Shown here: positions 27,723-36,923 of the stretch, one piece after another
Numbering within the stretch: position 1 is the stretch's first letter
How the letters are laid out: each line of letters starts with the position of its first letter
DNA from: AWTP1-18 sp036504515
GTDB lineage: Bacteria; Pseudomonadota; Gammaproteobacteria; Burkholderiales; Rhodocyclaceae
DNA: 64,000 nt
Direction of reading: 5' to 3'
Assembly: GCA_036504515.1 (NCBI GenBank)
Contig: DASXVA010000012.1
Coordinates: 593,808 to 657,807, forward strand
The notes under the pieces: model-generated
What the model was told of the DNA's origin: nothing
The model's database searches: none
What the model saw: only the letters and a program-made list of their open reading frames with translations
Position numbers and translations under genes: made by a program

Positions 27723-28631
27723 ATGAACTTGTCGCCCTTTTCCACCGCCATCCCCTGCGACGAGACTGGCCCCGACAACTTCGGCGGCCACGCCACCACG
27801 GCCACCTGTCAGGTACTGCGCCTGGAGCGGGGCAGCCTGACTGCAGCGGAAGATCAGGTCATCGAGGAAGTCCCCGTGGCCTTAGTGTTCAACGGTATCT
27901 CCCACGCGGTGATGCTGGCGACGCCGGAGTATCTGGAAGACATGGCCCTGGGCTTTTCCCTGTCGGAAGGCATCCTCCAGCAGCGCAGCGAGTTGTACGA
28001 CGTGGAAATACAGAGTGGTTGCCAGGGCATCGAAGTCCATCTCGATATCGCCACCAGCCGCTTTGCCGCCCTCAAGGAACGCCGCCGCACCCTGGCAGGC
28101 CGCACCGGCTGCGGCCTGTGCGGTGTGGAAAGTCTGGATGCCGTGGCCCGGGTGCAGCAGCCGGTGGAACGGGGCGAGCCCATAGCCGCCGCCTGCATCG
28201 CCCGGGCCCTGGACCAGTTGCCCGAATGGCAGCAATTGCACAGCATTACCGGCGCGGTACACGGCGTGGCCTGGGTGGATCGTCACGGCAACATCCTTGC
28301 CCTGCGGGAAGACGTGGGCCGCCACAACGCCCTGGACAAGCTCCTCGGCTGGCTGGCGCGGGAAGCCCTGGATGTACGGGAAGGGTTTCTGCTCACCTCC
28401 AGCCGGGCCAGTTACGAAATGGTGCAAAAAGCCGCCATCCTCGGCATCGGCTGTCTGGTGGCCATTTCAGCCCCCACCGCTTTGGCAGTGCGCCTCGCCG
28501 AAGCCAGCCAACTCACCCTGGCCGGTTTCGCCCGGGGCAACCGCTTGGTGATCTACAGCCACGGCACCTATCTGACCGGCGACGGCGCGGCGGACGTTGC
28601 CCGCAACACGGCAGCCCCGGCCCTGAACTGA
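27723..28631 (+). CDS. fdhD: Formate dehydrogenase sulfurtransferase FdhD
   Basis: Transfers sulfur from IscS to the molybdenum cofactor, needed for active FdhA. The 302-residue product has the active-site pair Cys130/Cys133 in GRTGCGLCG and the conserved REDVGRHNALDK loop. It lies 25 bp after the cytochrome gene in the same operon, which supports the assignment of the whole module as a respiratory formate dehydrogenase. Confidence 0.95.
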   Translation: MNLSPFSTAIPCDETGPDNFGGHATTATCQVLRLERGSLTAAEDQVIEEVPVALVFNGISHAVMLATPEYLEDMALGFSLSEGILQQRSELYDVEIQSGCQGIEVHLDIATSRFAALKERRRTLAGRTGCGLCGVESLDAVARVQQPVERGEPIAAACIARALDQLPEWQQLHSITGAVHGVAWVDRHGNILALREDVGRHNALDKLLGWLAREALDVREGFLLTSSRASYEMVQKAAILGIGCLVAISAPTALAVRLAEASQLTLAGFARGNRLVIYSHGTYLTGDGAADVARNTAAPALN

Positions 28632-28635
28632 AACC

Positions 28636-29649
28636 GTGACCACGCCAGCGGTTTCACCATCGCCCTTGCTCAAGGACCGCCAGGGCAGGCGCATCAGCTA
28701 TCTGCGCCTGTCCATCACCGACCGCTGCGATTTCCGCTGCACTTACTGCATGGCCGAGGACACCCGCTTCCTGCCCCACAGCGAAGTCATGTCCCTGGAA
28801 GAATCCCTGCGCCTAACGAAAATTTTCGTCGGTCTCGGCGTGACCAAGGTGCGCGTCACCGGCGGCGAGCCTCTAGTGCGGCGCAACGCCCTCTGGCTGC
28901 TGGAAGGCATTGCCGCTCTGCCCGGCCTCAAGGAACTGGTGCTCACCACTAACGGCTCGCAACTGGCTCGCTACGCTGCCGACCTGAAGCGGGTTGGCGT
29001 CAGCCGCATCAATGTGAGCCTGGACAGCCTCAATCCGGAACGCTTTCGCGCCATCACCCGCAACGGCGATTTGAACAAGGTGCTGGCCGGTATCGACGCT
29101 GCCCTGGCCGTCGGCTTCAAACGCCTGCGCCTCAACGCGGTGATGCAGCAGGGCGTGAACGACGACGAGCTGGAAGACCTGCTGGCCTTTGCGGTGGAAA
29201 GAAAAATCGACTTGGCTCTGATCGAGGAAATGCCCCTGGGCATGACCGGCCAGGACCGGCGCATCACCTTCCTGCCCAGTGACGTGGCCAAGGCCCGACT
29301 GGCAAAAAGTTTTGATTTGATTCCCAGCCTGGAAAGCACCGATGGCCCCGCCCGCTACTGGCAGGTGGCGGGCAGTAACACCCGACTGGGCATCATCTCG
29401 CCCCTGTCCCAACATTTTTGCGATACCTGCAATCGGGTGCGGATCTCGGCCAACGGCGACCTCAATCCCTGCCTGGGCGATGATTACGCGGTGCCTCTGC
29501 TATCCCTGCTGCGTCAGCATCCCAAGGACGATGAGCCCCTCCGGGTTGCGATCAACAACAGCCTTGATCACAAAGCTGCCGGCCATGATTTTGCTGCGGC
29601 CCTGGAACAACCGAAGATTATGCGATTCATGTCGAGGACTGGCGGCTAA
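28636..29649 (+). CDS. moaA: GTP 3',8-cyclase MoaA
   Basis: Radical SAM enzyme for the first step of molybdenum cofactor synthesis. The 337-residue product has the N-terminal SAM cluster ligands Cys31, Cys35 and Cys38 (CDFRCTYC), a C-terminal cluster motif (CDTCNRVRISANGDLNPC) and the functional GG tail (SRTGG). The start is GTG 28636, 4 bases after fdhD. Placement in the fdh operon links cofactor supply to enzyme demand. No Moco riboswitch-like leader is possible in the 4-base gap. Confidence 0.95.
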   Translation: MTTPAVSPSPLLKDRQGRRISYLRLSITDRCDFRCTYCMAEDTRFLPHSEVMSLEESLRLTKIFVGLGVTKVRVTGGEPLVRRNALWLLEGIAALPGLKELVLTTNGSQLARYAADLKRVGVSRINVSLDSLNPERFRAITRNGDLNKVLAGIDAALAVGFKRLRLNAVMQQGVNDDELEDLLAFAVERKIDLALIEEMPLGMTGQDRRITFLPSDVAKARLAKSFDLIPSLESTDGPARYWQVAGSNTRLGIISPLSQHFCDTCNRVRISANGDLNPCLGDDYAVPLLSLLRQHPKDDEPLRVAINNSLDHKAAGHDFAAALEQPKIMRFMSRTGG

Positions 29650-29694
29650 GGAAAAGCTGCCTGACGGCTGCTGTCAGGCCCCGCACCAAGGCGC

Positions 29695-30078
29695 TCAGGC
29701 AGCCAGTCGTTGTATCGTCCAGATACCCAGCATGGTCATGATGAGAGAGCCGCCCAGATGCACAGAGGCAGCCGCCACGGCCCAGACATATTCAGCCCGC
29801 TGAATCAGGGCGACGACTTCTGCAGAAAAAGTGGAAAAGGTGGTCAATCCGCCGAGGAAGCCGGTAATGAGGAAAAGCCGCAGCTCCGGCGACAGTTCGA
29901 CATTGACGTGGAACACCGTGACCGCCACGCCGACCAGATAACCGCCGAGCAGGTTGGCGGCCAGGGTGCCGAGGGGAATGGCCGGGAACAGTTGATTGAG
30001 CATCAGCCCCAGGCCCCAGCGCAGCCAGGCCCCCAGGGCAGCACCAATACCGATGACAATAAAGGCGACGGGATTCAC
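29695..30078 (-). CDS. crcB: Fluoride channel CrcB/Fluc
   Basis: A 127-residue membrane protein with four helices and the Fluc signatures GAALGAWLRWGLG (near 13), NLLGGYLVG (near 42) and GFLGGLTTFSTFS (near 73), the last holding the phenylalanine/serine track lining the pore. It works as a dual-topology dimer exporting fluoride. It follows phoR in the same direction after 80 bp. I looked for a fluoride riboswitch in that gap and saw none. Confidence 0.95.
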   Translation of the reverse strand: MNPVAFIVIGIGAALGAWLRWGLGLMLNQLFPAIPLGTLAANLLGGYLVGVAVTVFHVNVELSPELRLFLITGFLGGLTTFSTFSAEVVALIQRAEYVWAVAAASVHLGGSLIMTMLGIWTIQRLAA

Positions 30079-30158
30079 GGGGCAGATTCCAAAATTGAAT
30101 GACCGCCGAATTCTAGGCGATTCCCGAGTTGTTGCACTACCCCCCCGGGACTGCTGAT

Positions 30159-31475
30159 CTACTGAACAGGAACCAGTCGGGACAGGGGAAAGACGGCACG
30201 GAAGGTACTGCCTTCACCTTGTATGGAACGGATATCCAGGGTTGCCTGATGGTGTTGCAGTACGTGTTTGACAATGGCCAGACCGAGGCCGGTGCCGCCA
30301 GTGCTGGTGGAGCGTCCTTTGTCGACACGGTAGAAGCGTTCCGTCAAACGGGGAATGTGTTCCGGGCCAATACCGATACCGCTGTCACTGACAGAAAAAA
30401 CCGGAATGCCCTCTTCCATGGTCCAGCGCAGGATGACCCGGCCCCCTTCGGGGGTGTAGCGCACGGCATTGCCCACCAGATTACCGAAGGCACTGCGCAG
30501 TTCGGAGAGGTTTCCCTTGAGACCGGCAGTACAGCACTCCACCAGAATTTCGTGACGACCTTTGCTCAGGGCACGAGCTTCGTCGAGCACTTGCTGCAGC
30601 AAACCGGGCACGTCCACAATCTCTTCCCCTTGCAACTGGGGACTGTTCTCCAGCCGCGACAGGGTGAGCAGATCATCCACCAGGCGGTTCATGCGGGTGA
30701 CCTGATCCTGCACCATGGTGAGGAATTGTTCGCGGGTTTCCTCGGGCATGACGTGACCCGGCTCCTGACCGATCAGGTGTTCGAGGAAGCCCATGACCAC
30801 TGTCAGCGGTGTACGCAGTTCGTGGGAAACATTCGCGACGAAATCGCGGCGCATGGTGTCCACCCGCTCGATCTGGGTGACATCGCGGGAAAGCAGCAGA
30901 CGACCGTCGTCGGCAAAAGGAATCAGGGAAACGGAATAGCGTTCAGCACCCTTGCTCCCGCCCTTGAGCACCACCGGTTCGCGGGTGAGGGCTTGCCGGT
31001 TGGCAATGGAGAGGAAGGAAGCAAATTCGGGCTGACGTATCAAGTGGCTGACCGGCGTGCCGACATCCCGCGTGGGATCAAGGCCGTAATGGCGAGAAGC
31101 CACATTGTTGAACCACTCGATGCGGCCTTCTTTGTCGAGGATGATGACGCCATCGGGCAACACACTGGCGGCCAGATGGAAGCGATCCAGGGAAGCCGAT
31201 AATTCTGCCCGGTCACGACCGGAAGCTTTTTGCTGGTGATAAAGGGCTGCGAAGACATCACCCCAGAGGCCGGAACCTTCGGGCACCGCATCCACTTGCC
31301 CGGACTGAATCCAGAGCATCAACTTGGACAGTTGCCACCAATGGAAGGCCAGCATCAACAACAAAAGCACGGAGGCTGCACCGAATGCCACCTCGAATCC
31401 GTACAGGTAGCCGGAACCGAACGTCACAATTCCTACTATCAGCAGGCGAAGCCAGATACCCCACCAAAAATTCAT
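30159..31475 (-). CDS. phoR: Phosphate regulon sensor kinase PhoR
   Basis: A 438-residue membrane histidine kinase. N-terminal helices (about 8-45), a PAS domain (about 95-200, PDGVIILDKEGRIEWFNN), the His box VANVSHELRTPLTVVMGF, and an HATPase domain (NAVRYTPEGG, GTGLGLAIV). It phosphorylates PhoB when the Pst transporter signals low phosphate through PhoU. It follows phoB by 16 bp at the end of the pst-pho cluster. Confidence 0.95.
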   Translation of the reverse strand: MNFWWGIWLRLLIVGIVTFGSGYLYGFEVAFGAASVLLLLMLAFHWWQLSKLMLWIQSGQVDAVPEGSGLWGDVFAALYHQQKASGRDRAELSASLDRFHLAASVLPDGVIILDKEGRIEWFNNVASRHYGLDPTRDVGTPVSHLIRQPEFASFLSIANRQALTREPVVLKGGSKGAERYSVSLIPFADDGRLLLSRDVTQIERVDTMRRDFVANVSHELRTPLTVVMGFLEHLIGQEPGHVMPEETREQFLTMVQDQVTRMNRLVDDLLTLSRLENSPQLQGEEIVDVPGLLQQVLDEARALSKGRHEILVECCTAGLKGNLSELRSAFGNLVGNAVRYTPEGGRVILRWTMEEGIPVFSVSDSGIGIGPEHIPRLTERFYRVDKGRSTSTGGTGLGLAIVKHVLQHHQATLDIRSIQGEGSTFRAVFPLSRLVPVQ

Positions 31476-31491
31476 CGAGTCTTTTGTTGCA

Positions 31492-32220
31492 TCAGTGAGA
31501 TTCAGCTGCGACGGATTCGGTTGCCACTGCAGGAGCCGGGGCAGTCAGCAATTTATAGCCAACACCACGGATGGTTTCAATCAGGCGTTCGGCCTCATTG
31601 CCAAGACCTGCCCGCAGGCGGCGGACATAGACATCCACGGTACGTTCTTCGATGAAGCGGTGATCGCCCCAAACCGCATTGAGCAACTGCTGGCGACTGA
31701 AGACCCGACCCGGATGGGAGAGGAGATATTGCAGCAGCTTGAACTCGGTGGGCCCCAGGTCCAGGGCCTGCCCTTGCCAGGTAACACTGTGAGCAATGGG
31801 ATCGAGACGCAGACCGGCCACATCGAAAACATCACCGCTATGTTGGGGAGCACGGCGCCGCAGCACGGCACGGATACGGGCCACCAACTCGCGAGGACTG
31901 AAGGGTTTCGTGACGTAATCGTCGGCACCGATCTCCAGTCCCTGGACCCGGTCACCTTCGTCGGCTCGGGCGGTAACCATGATCAAGGGCACGTCCTTGG
32001 TCCGGGCATCAAGACGAATCTGCTTGGCGAAGGTGGTGCCGGACATGCCGGGCAACATCAGATCCACCAGCAGTACATCGGGTAGTACCTGACGCACGGC
32101 AATCAGACCTTCTTCCGCCGAAGAGCAGATGCGCACCTGAAAGCCGGCCTGAACCAGCGTGTAGCGCAATACTTCCTGAATGGAAGCGTCGTCTTCGACA
32201 ACGACAATATTGGCATCCAT
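31492..32220 (-). CDS. phoB: Phosphate response regulator PhoB
   Basis: A 242-residue OmpR-type regulator: receiver with phosphoacceptor in VLLVDLMLPG, KPFSPRELVARI at the end of the domain, and a winged helix (about 135-230) with RTVDVYVRRLRAGL as the recognition region. It binds Pho boxes such as the one before pstS. It sits between phoU and phoR, which differs from the separate phoBR operon of E. coli. Confidence 0.96.
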   Translation of the reverse strand: MDANIVVVEDDASIQEVLRYTLVQAGFQVRICSSAEEGLIAVRQVLPDVLLVDLMLPGMSGTTFAKQIRLDARTKDVPLIMVTARADEGDRVQGLEIGADDYVTKPFSPRELVARIRAVLRRRAPQHSGDVFDVAGLRLDPIAHSVTWQGQALDLGPTEFKLLQYLLSHPGRVFSRQQLLNAVWGDHRFIEERTVDVYVRRLRAGLGNEAERLIETIRGVGYKLLTAPAPAVATESVAAESH

Positions 32221-32239
32221 GGCTATTTCCTCTGGCGAC

Positions 32240-32959
32240 TCAGTGGTCGACGGCGTTTACCGTCCGCTCCAACTGGTCAATGGCAATGTGACGAACATCC
32301 TGGCCCTTGACGATGTAAATAACGCTTTCGGCAATGTTCTTGGCGTGATCGCCGATGCGCTCAATGGACTTGGCAATGAAGACGATGTCCAGCGCTGTGG
32401 TGATGGTACGTGGATCTTCCATCATGTAGGTGACCAACTGGCGCATGATGCCGCGGAAATGATCGTCCACGGTGGCATCTTCGCGCACGATGCGGGCAGC
32501 TTCGTTGGCATCAAGACGGACAAATGCGTCTAGCACGTCCCGCAGCATGGCAACGCCGATACTGCCGATCTTGCGTACATCAGTCAGACGGGGAATCTGC
32601 AAGCGGTCGCGCTGGTAAATTTCCCGGGCCATGCGGGCGATTTTCGAGGCTTCGTCGCCGATACGTTCCAGGTCAGTCACGATCTTGCTGACGGCCATCA
32701 CCATACGCAGGTCGCCGGCGGTGGGTTGGCGGCGGGCAACGATGTGGGCGCAGTCATCATCGATGCTGACTTCGAAACCATTTACCTGATGGTCATCAGC
32801 GATCACCTGCTCCATGCGGTCAAGATCCCCCGACATGAAGGAGTCGATCGCTGTCGTGATCTGGGTTTCCACCAGCCCGCCCATTTGCATGACGCGGGAA
32901 CGCAGGCTCTCCAGCTCGGCGTCAAATTTTTTGGATACGTGTTCGTTCAGGGCAACCAT
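32240..32959 (-). CDS. phoU: Phosphate signalling protein PhoU
   Basis: A 239-residue all-helical protein with the two PhoU repeats, each carrying an acidic metal-binding motif (DLERIGDEASKIA near 95 and SIERIGDHAKNIAE near 198). It links the PstSCAB transporter to PhoR and represses the regulon when phosphate is plentiful. The gene follows pstB by 14 bp. Confidence 0.96.
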   Translation of the reverse strand: MVALNEHVSKKFDAELESLRSRVMQMGGLVETQITTAIDSFMSGDLDRMEQVIADDHQVNGFEVSIDDDCAHIVARRQPTAGDLRMVMAVSKIVTDLERIGDEASKIARMAREIYQRDRLQIPRLTDVRKIGSIGVAMLRDVLDAFVRLDANEAARIVREDATVDDHFRGIMRQLVTYMMEDPRTITTALDIVFIAKSIERIGDHAKNIAESVIYIVKGQDVRHIAIDQLERTVNAVDH

Positions 32960-32973
32960 GGGGTTCTCCTCAA

Positions 32974-33780
32974 TCAGCCGAAGCGGCCTGTTATGTAGTC
33001 TTCTGTCCGTTTATCCTTGGGCTTGATGAAGATGTCGTCGGTCTTGCCGACTTCGATCAACTCGCCCAGGTACATGTAGGCGGTGAAGTCGGAAACCCGG
33101 GCCGCCTGCTGCATGTTGTGGGTCACGATGACGATGGTGAACTCGTCTTTCAGTTCGCTCACCAGTTCTTCGATACGCATGGTGGAGATCGGGTCCAACG
33201 CCGAAGTGGGCTCGTCCAGCAGCAGCACTTCAGGCTTGACGGCAATACCGCGGGCGATACAGAGACGCTGTTGCTGACCACCGGACAGACTCATGCCGCT
33301 TTGATTCAGCTTGTCAGAAACCTCACCCCAAAGGGCAGCCTTGCGCAGAGACCATTCAACCCGCTCGTCCATTTCCACCCGGGAAAGCCGCTCATGGAGC
33401 TTCACACCGAAGGCGATGTTGTCGTAAATGGACATGGGGAAAGGTGTCGGCTTCTGGAACACCATGCCAACCTTCGCACGCAGGGCATTGAGGTCGACAC
33501 CCTTGTCGAGCAGGTTGTTGCCGTCGAGCAGCAATTCGCCTTCGGCCCGTTGTTCGGGATAGAGGTCGTACATCCGATTGAGAGTACGCAACAGGGTGGA
33601 CTTGCCACAGCCGGAGGGGCCGATAAAGGCAGTAACCCGACGCTTGTAGATATCCAGGTTGATGTTCCGCAGCGCGTGATACTTGCCGTAGTAGAAGTTG
33701 AAATTGCGCAGGGCAATCTGGGTTTCCAGTTCGGATTCGGTGGCAATGCCTTGCATGATGAGGTCCTTGTCGATCTTCAT
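32974..33780 (-). CDS. pstB: Phosphate ABC transporter ATP-binding protein PstB
   Basis: A 268-residue ATPase with Walker A GPSGCGKS (near 54), signature LSGGQQQRLCIARGIA, Walker B VLLLDEPTSALD and a following His switch (THNMQQA). The family-typical KDKRTEDYITGRFG C-terminus is present. It follows pstA by 9 bp. Confidence 0.97.
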   Translation of the reverse strand: MKIDKDLIMQGIATESELETQIALRNFNFYYGKYHALRNINLDIYKRRVTAFIGPSGCGKSTLLRTLNRMYDLYPEQRAEGELLLDGNNLLDKGVDLNALRAKVGMVFQKPTPFPMSIYDNIAFGVKLHERLSRVEMDERVEWSLRKAALWGEVSDKLNQSGMSLSGGQQQRLCIARGIAVKPEVLLLDEPTSALDPISTMRIEELVSELKDEFTIVIVTHNMQQAARVSDFTAYMYLGELIEVGKTDDIFIKPKDKRTEDYITGRFG

Positions 33781-33789
33781 GACGGGTCG

Positions 33790-34641
33790 TTATAGCTTGT
33801 GTTTGGCGCGGAAAATAAACCGGGCCATGATGTTGAGGAAGAGTACGCCCAAGGTGATCAAAAACACACCAGCCCAGGCCAGTTGCTGCCAGTCGGAATA
33901 GGGGCTCATGGCGAACTTGAAGATGGTTACCGGCAAACTGGCCATGGGTTCGTTGAGCTTGGCGCTCCAGAACTGATTGGACAGGGCGGTGAAGAGCAGC
34001 GGTGCTGTTTCGCCGGAGATTCGGGCAATGGCCAGCATCACCCCGGTCATCACCCCGGCCAAAGAGGCTCGCAGCGTGACACGGCCAATCACGGCCCACT
34101 TGGGCGAGCCCAGCGCAAAAGCAGCTTCCCGCATGGAGTTGGGCACCAGTTGCAGCATGTTCTCGGTAGTACGAATCACCACCGGGATCACGATCAGCGC
34201 CAGGGACAGAGCACCGGCCAGACCGGAGAAATTACCCATGCGCGCCACCACCAGTTCGTAGATAAACAAGCCGACGATGATGGACGGTGCCGACAGCAGC
34301 AGATCATTGACGAAGCGGGTAGTACTGCCCAGCCAGGAATGGCGACCGAACTCGGCCAAGTAGATACCGGCAAAGATACCAATCGGCGTACCCACCGCCA
34401 CGGCGATGGAGACCATGACGATACTGCCGAAAATGGCATTAGCCAAGCCGCCATCAGGACTGCCGGGAGGCGGTGTCATCTGGGTGAAGAGATGCAGGTT
34501 GATACCGGCAATCCCCAGTTCGATGGTGGTCGCCAGAATCCAGACCAGCCAGACCAGACCGAAGGCCATGGCCAGCATGGACACGGTAAGAGCCAGCTTG
34601 TTCTTGAAGCGGCGATAGCTGTGAAGAGCGGAATCACTCAT
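33790..34641 (-). CDS. pstA: Phosphate ABC transporter permease PstA
   Basis: A 283-residue permease with six membrane helices and the ABC coupling loop (EAAFALGSPKWAVIGRVTLRAS). N-terminal helix about 17-40. The start overlaps the pstC stop by 4 bases (ATGA), so translation is coupled. Confidence 0.96.
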   Translation of the reverse strand: MSDSALHSYRRFKNKLALTVSMLAMAFGLVWLVWILATTIELGIAGINLHLFTQMTPPPGSPDGGLANAIFGSIVMVSIAVAVGTPIGIFAGIYLAEFGRHSWLGSTTRFVNDLLLSAPSIIVGLFIYELVVARMGNFSGLAGALSLALIVIPVVIRTTENMLQLVPNSMREAAFALGSPKWAVIGRVTLRASLAGVMTGVMLAIARISGETAPLLFTALSNQFWSAKLNEPMASLPVTIFKFAMSPYSDWQQLAWAGVFLITLGVLFLNIMARFIFRAKHKL

Positions 34642-35594
34642 GATTTCTTCCCTTCCTGCTTGGACAAGCGCAGCAGCAGCATTTTGGAAATGGTCAGCAC
34701 CACAAGGGTGATCAGGAACAGGATCAGGCCCAGTTCGATCAGGGAGGCGGTGTAGACCTCGGATTCAGCTTCGGCAAACTCGTTGGCCAGGGCAGACGCA
34801 ATACTGTTGCCGGGCAGGAAGAGTGAAACGCCGTTAAAGAAGTTCATGTTACCGATGAGGAAGGTCACCGCCATGGTTTCGCCCAGGGCACGGCCCAGGC
34901 CAAGCATGACGCCGCCGACAACACCGACCTTGGTGTAGGGCAGCACAACATTCCACACCACTTCCCAGGTCGTGCAACCCAAGCCGTAGGCAGACTCTTT
35001 CAGCATGGCCGGTGTGACTTCGAACACGTCCCGCATGACCGAGGCAATGAAGGGAATGGTCATCACGGCGAGGATGATGCCGGCACTGAGAATGCCGATA
35101 CCCAGGCCGGGACCGCTGAAGAGTTCACCCAGCAAAGGCACATTGCCCAGGGTGGCGGCCAGCAGGGGCTGAACGTATTTGGCAAAGAGGGGAGCAAACA
35201 CCAGCAGGCCCCACATCCCGTAAACAATACTGGGAATGCCGGCCAGCAATTCCACGGCAATGCCGAGGGGACGGCGCAACCAGGGAGGGGAAAGCTCTGT
35301 CAGGAAAAGGGCGATGCCGAAACTGACGGGAACCGCAATCACCAGAGCAACGATAGAAGTCGCCAGGGTGCCGTAGATAGGAATCAACGCACCAAACTTT
35401 TCAGCAGGGGGATTCCAGTCACCGGTCCAGAGAAAGGAGAAACCGAATTTATGGATGGCGGGCATGGCCCCATGAATCAGGGACACGATGATGCCCAGCA
35501 ACAGCAGCAGCGTCGTCAGGGCGAAGAAGCGGGTGAGATTGAAGAAAATCCAATCTCCCACCTGATGCCGGGTAAGGCCGGAAAAACTGCTCAC
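34638..35594 (-). CDS. pstC: Phosphate ABC transporter permease PstC
   Basis: A 318-residue permease with six membrane helices, the first at about 21-43, and the coupling loop (KESAYGLGCTTWEVVWNVVLPY). It pairs with PstA to form the phosphate channel. An intercistronic hairpin separates it from pstS. Confidence 0.96.
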   Translation of the reverse strand: MSSFSGLTRHQVGDWIFFNLTRFFALTTLLLLLGIIVSLIHGAMPAIHKFGFSFLWTGDWNPPAEKFGALIPIYGTLATSIVALVIAVPVSFGIALFLTELSPPWLRRPLGIAVELLAGIPSIVYGMWGLLVFAPLFAKYVQPLLAATLGNVPLLGELFSGPGLGIGILSAGIILAVMTIPFIASVMRDVFEVTPAMLKESAYGLGCTTWEVVWNVVLPYTKVGVVGGVMLGLGRALGETMAVTFLIGNMNFFNGVSLFLPGNSIASALANEFAEAESEVYTASLIELGLILFLITLVVLTISKMLLLRLSKQEGKKS

Positions 35595-35617
35595 GTTGGG
35601 AATTCCTTAAAGTCAGA

Positions 35618-35647
35618 CCGGCACACCGACCAATGTCAGCGTGCCGG
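35618..35647 (-). other. Intercistronic hairpin between pstS and pstC
   Basis: CCGGCAC (35618-35624) pairs with GTGCCGG (35641-35647). On the reverse strand only a weak T run follows. Such structures after a binding-protein gene usually protect its mRNA and cut read-through, giving more PstS than transporter. Confidence 0.55.
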
Positions 35648-35674
35648 ACAAGTTTAGCGAACCAGAAAGGCCAA

Positions 35675-36706
35675 TTACTTTACAGCCTTGCCGGAAGCGT
35701 CTTTCACATTGGCCCAGGCAGCGTGCACCAGCTTGACCACGGCGTCAGGCATAGGCACATAGTCCATTTCTTCAGCCATCTTGCCGCCGTTCTTGTAGGC
35801 CCATTCGAAGAACTTGAGGGTTTCGGTGCCTTGAGCGGGCTTGTCCTGAACCTTTTGCAGCAGGATGAAAGTGGCACCAGAGATGGGCCAGGCATCCTTG
35901 CCCTTCTGGTTGGTCAGGATTTCATAGAAACCATTCTTCCATTCGGCGTTGGCAGCAGCAGCCTTGAAGGTCAGATCATCAGGGGCGACGAAGTTACCGG
36001 AGGCATTTTGCAGATTGGCGTAGTTCATCTTGTTTTGCTTGGCGTAGGCATATTCAACATAGCCAATGGAACCGGGCAGACGCTGAACAAAAGCGGCAAC
36101 GCCTTCGTTACCCTTGCCGCCGAGGCCGACGGGCCACTGCACGGCAGTACCTTCACCGACCTTGGACTTCCACTCTTCGCTGACCTTGGACAGGTAGTTG
36201 GTGAAGATGAAGGAAGTGCCGGAACCATCAGCGCGACGTACCACGCCGATGGGGGCGTCGGGCAGATGCACTTTGGGGTTCAGTTCAGCGATGGCCTTGT
36301 CGTTCCACTTGACGATCTTGCCCAGGAAGATGTCGGCCAGCAGGGTGCCGGTCAGCTTGAGTTCGCCGGGCTTGATGCCTTCAACGTTGAAGACGGGCAC
36401 AACACCACCGATCACGGTGGGGAATTGCAGCAGGCCGTCCTTGTCAAGCTGTTCAGGCTTGAGGGGCATGTCGGAAGCACCGAAATCCACGGTCTTGGCA
36501 GTGATCTGCTTGATGCCGCCGCCGGAACCGATGGATTGGTAGTTGATCTTGTTGCCGGTAGCCTTTTGGTAGGCATCAGCCCACTTGGCGTAGATCGGTG
36601 CGGGGAAAGTGGCACCGGCGCCAGTAACTTCAGCGGCTTGTACAGAAGCGGAAAGAGCGAAAGCAGAGGCCAGGGCCACCCACTTGAGTTTGCGCATCAG
36701 GATCAT
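35675..36706 (-). CDS. pstS: Periplasmic phosphate-binding protein PstS
   Basis: A 343-residue exported protein. Signal peptide MRKLKWVALASAFALSASVQAA, then the PstS core: GAGATFPAPIYAKWADAY, the phosphate loop SIGSGGGIKQI, DFGASDMPL and RRADGSGTSFIFTNYLS. It delivers phosphate to PstCAB. It is the first gene of the pst-pho cluster, under a Pho box about 58 bp upstream. Start could be residue 1 or the Met at residue 4. Confidence 0.97.
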   Translation of the reverse strand: MILMRKLKWVALASAFALSASVQAAEVTGAGATFPAPIYAKWADAYQKATGNKINYQSIGSGGGIKQITAKTVDFGASDMPLKPEQLDKDGLLQFPTVIGGVVPVFNVEGIKPGELKLTGTLLADIFLGKIVKWNDKAIAELNPKVHLPDAPIGVVRRADGSGTSFIFTNYLSKVSEEWKSKVGEGTAVQWPVGLGGKGNEGVAAFVQRLPGSIGYVEYAYAKQNKMNYANLQNASGNFVAPDDLTFKAAAANAEWKNGFYEILTNQKGKDAWPISGATFILLQKVQDKPAQGTETLKFFEWAYKNGGKMAEEMDYVPMPDAVVKLVHAAWANVKDASGKAVK

Positions 36707-36763
36707 GGTGATTACTCCGTTATTGGCGATGGGGAAAAACAGAACCCAGTCTAGGGACGCTCT

Positions 36764-36780
36764 GTGACAGGACTGTTACA
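36764..36780 (-). promoter_or_regulatory. Pho box upstream of pstS
   Basis: On the reverse strand, TGTAAC and TGTCAC are repeated with the 11-bp period of a PhoB site (reverse-strand reading TGTAACAGTCCTGTCAC). It ends 58 bp before the pstS start codon. Confidence 0.82.
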
Positions 36781-36823
36781 CACCGTCTTTTTTCGCGGCT
36801 TCCCGAGCTAACACCCAGTCTTA

Positions 36824-36841
36824 ACGACACAAATCTGCAAC
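36824..36841 (+). promoter_or_regulatory. Candidate second Pho box, facing the olsB-like gene
   Basis: ACGACACAAATCTGCAAC matches 12 of 18 positions of the E. coli Pho box consensus (CTGTCATAAATCTGTCAC), including the central AAATCTG. It lies 83 bp before the olsB-like start. The half-sites are imperfect, so this is only a candidate. Confidence 0.45.
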
Positions 36842-36923
36842 AAAAAGGACATACGGCTGAAACTCCGGCACGCCAACATTCGCAGTATCAAAAACCAGCG
36901 AAAGCGTACAAAAGGAGCCCGCG

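Noticed and set aside
30079..30158. Fluoride riboswitch before crcB
   Set aside because: No pseudoknot-type conserved sequence is visible in the 80-bp gap.
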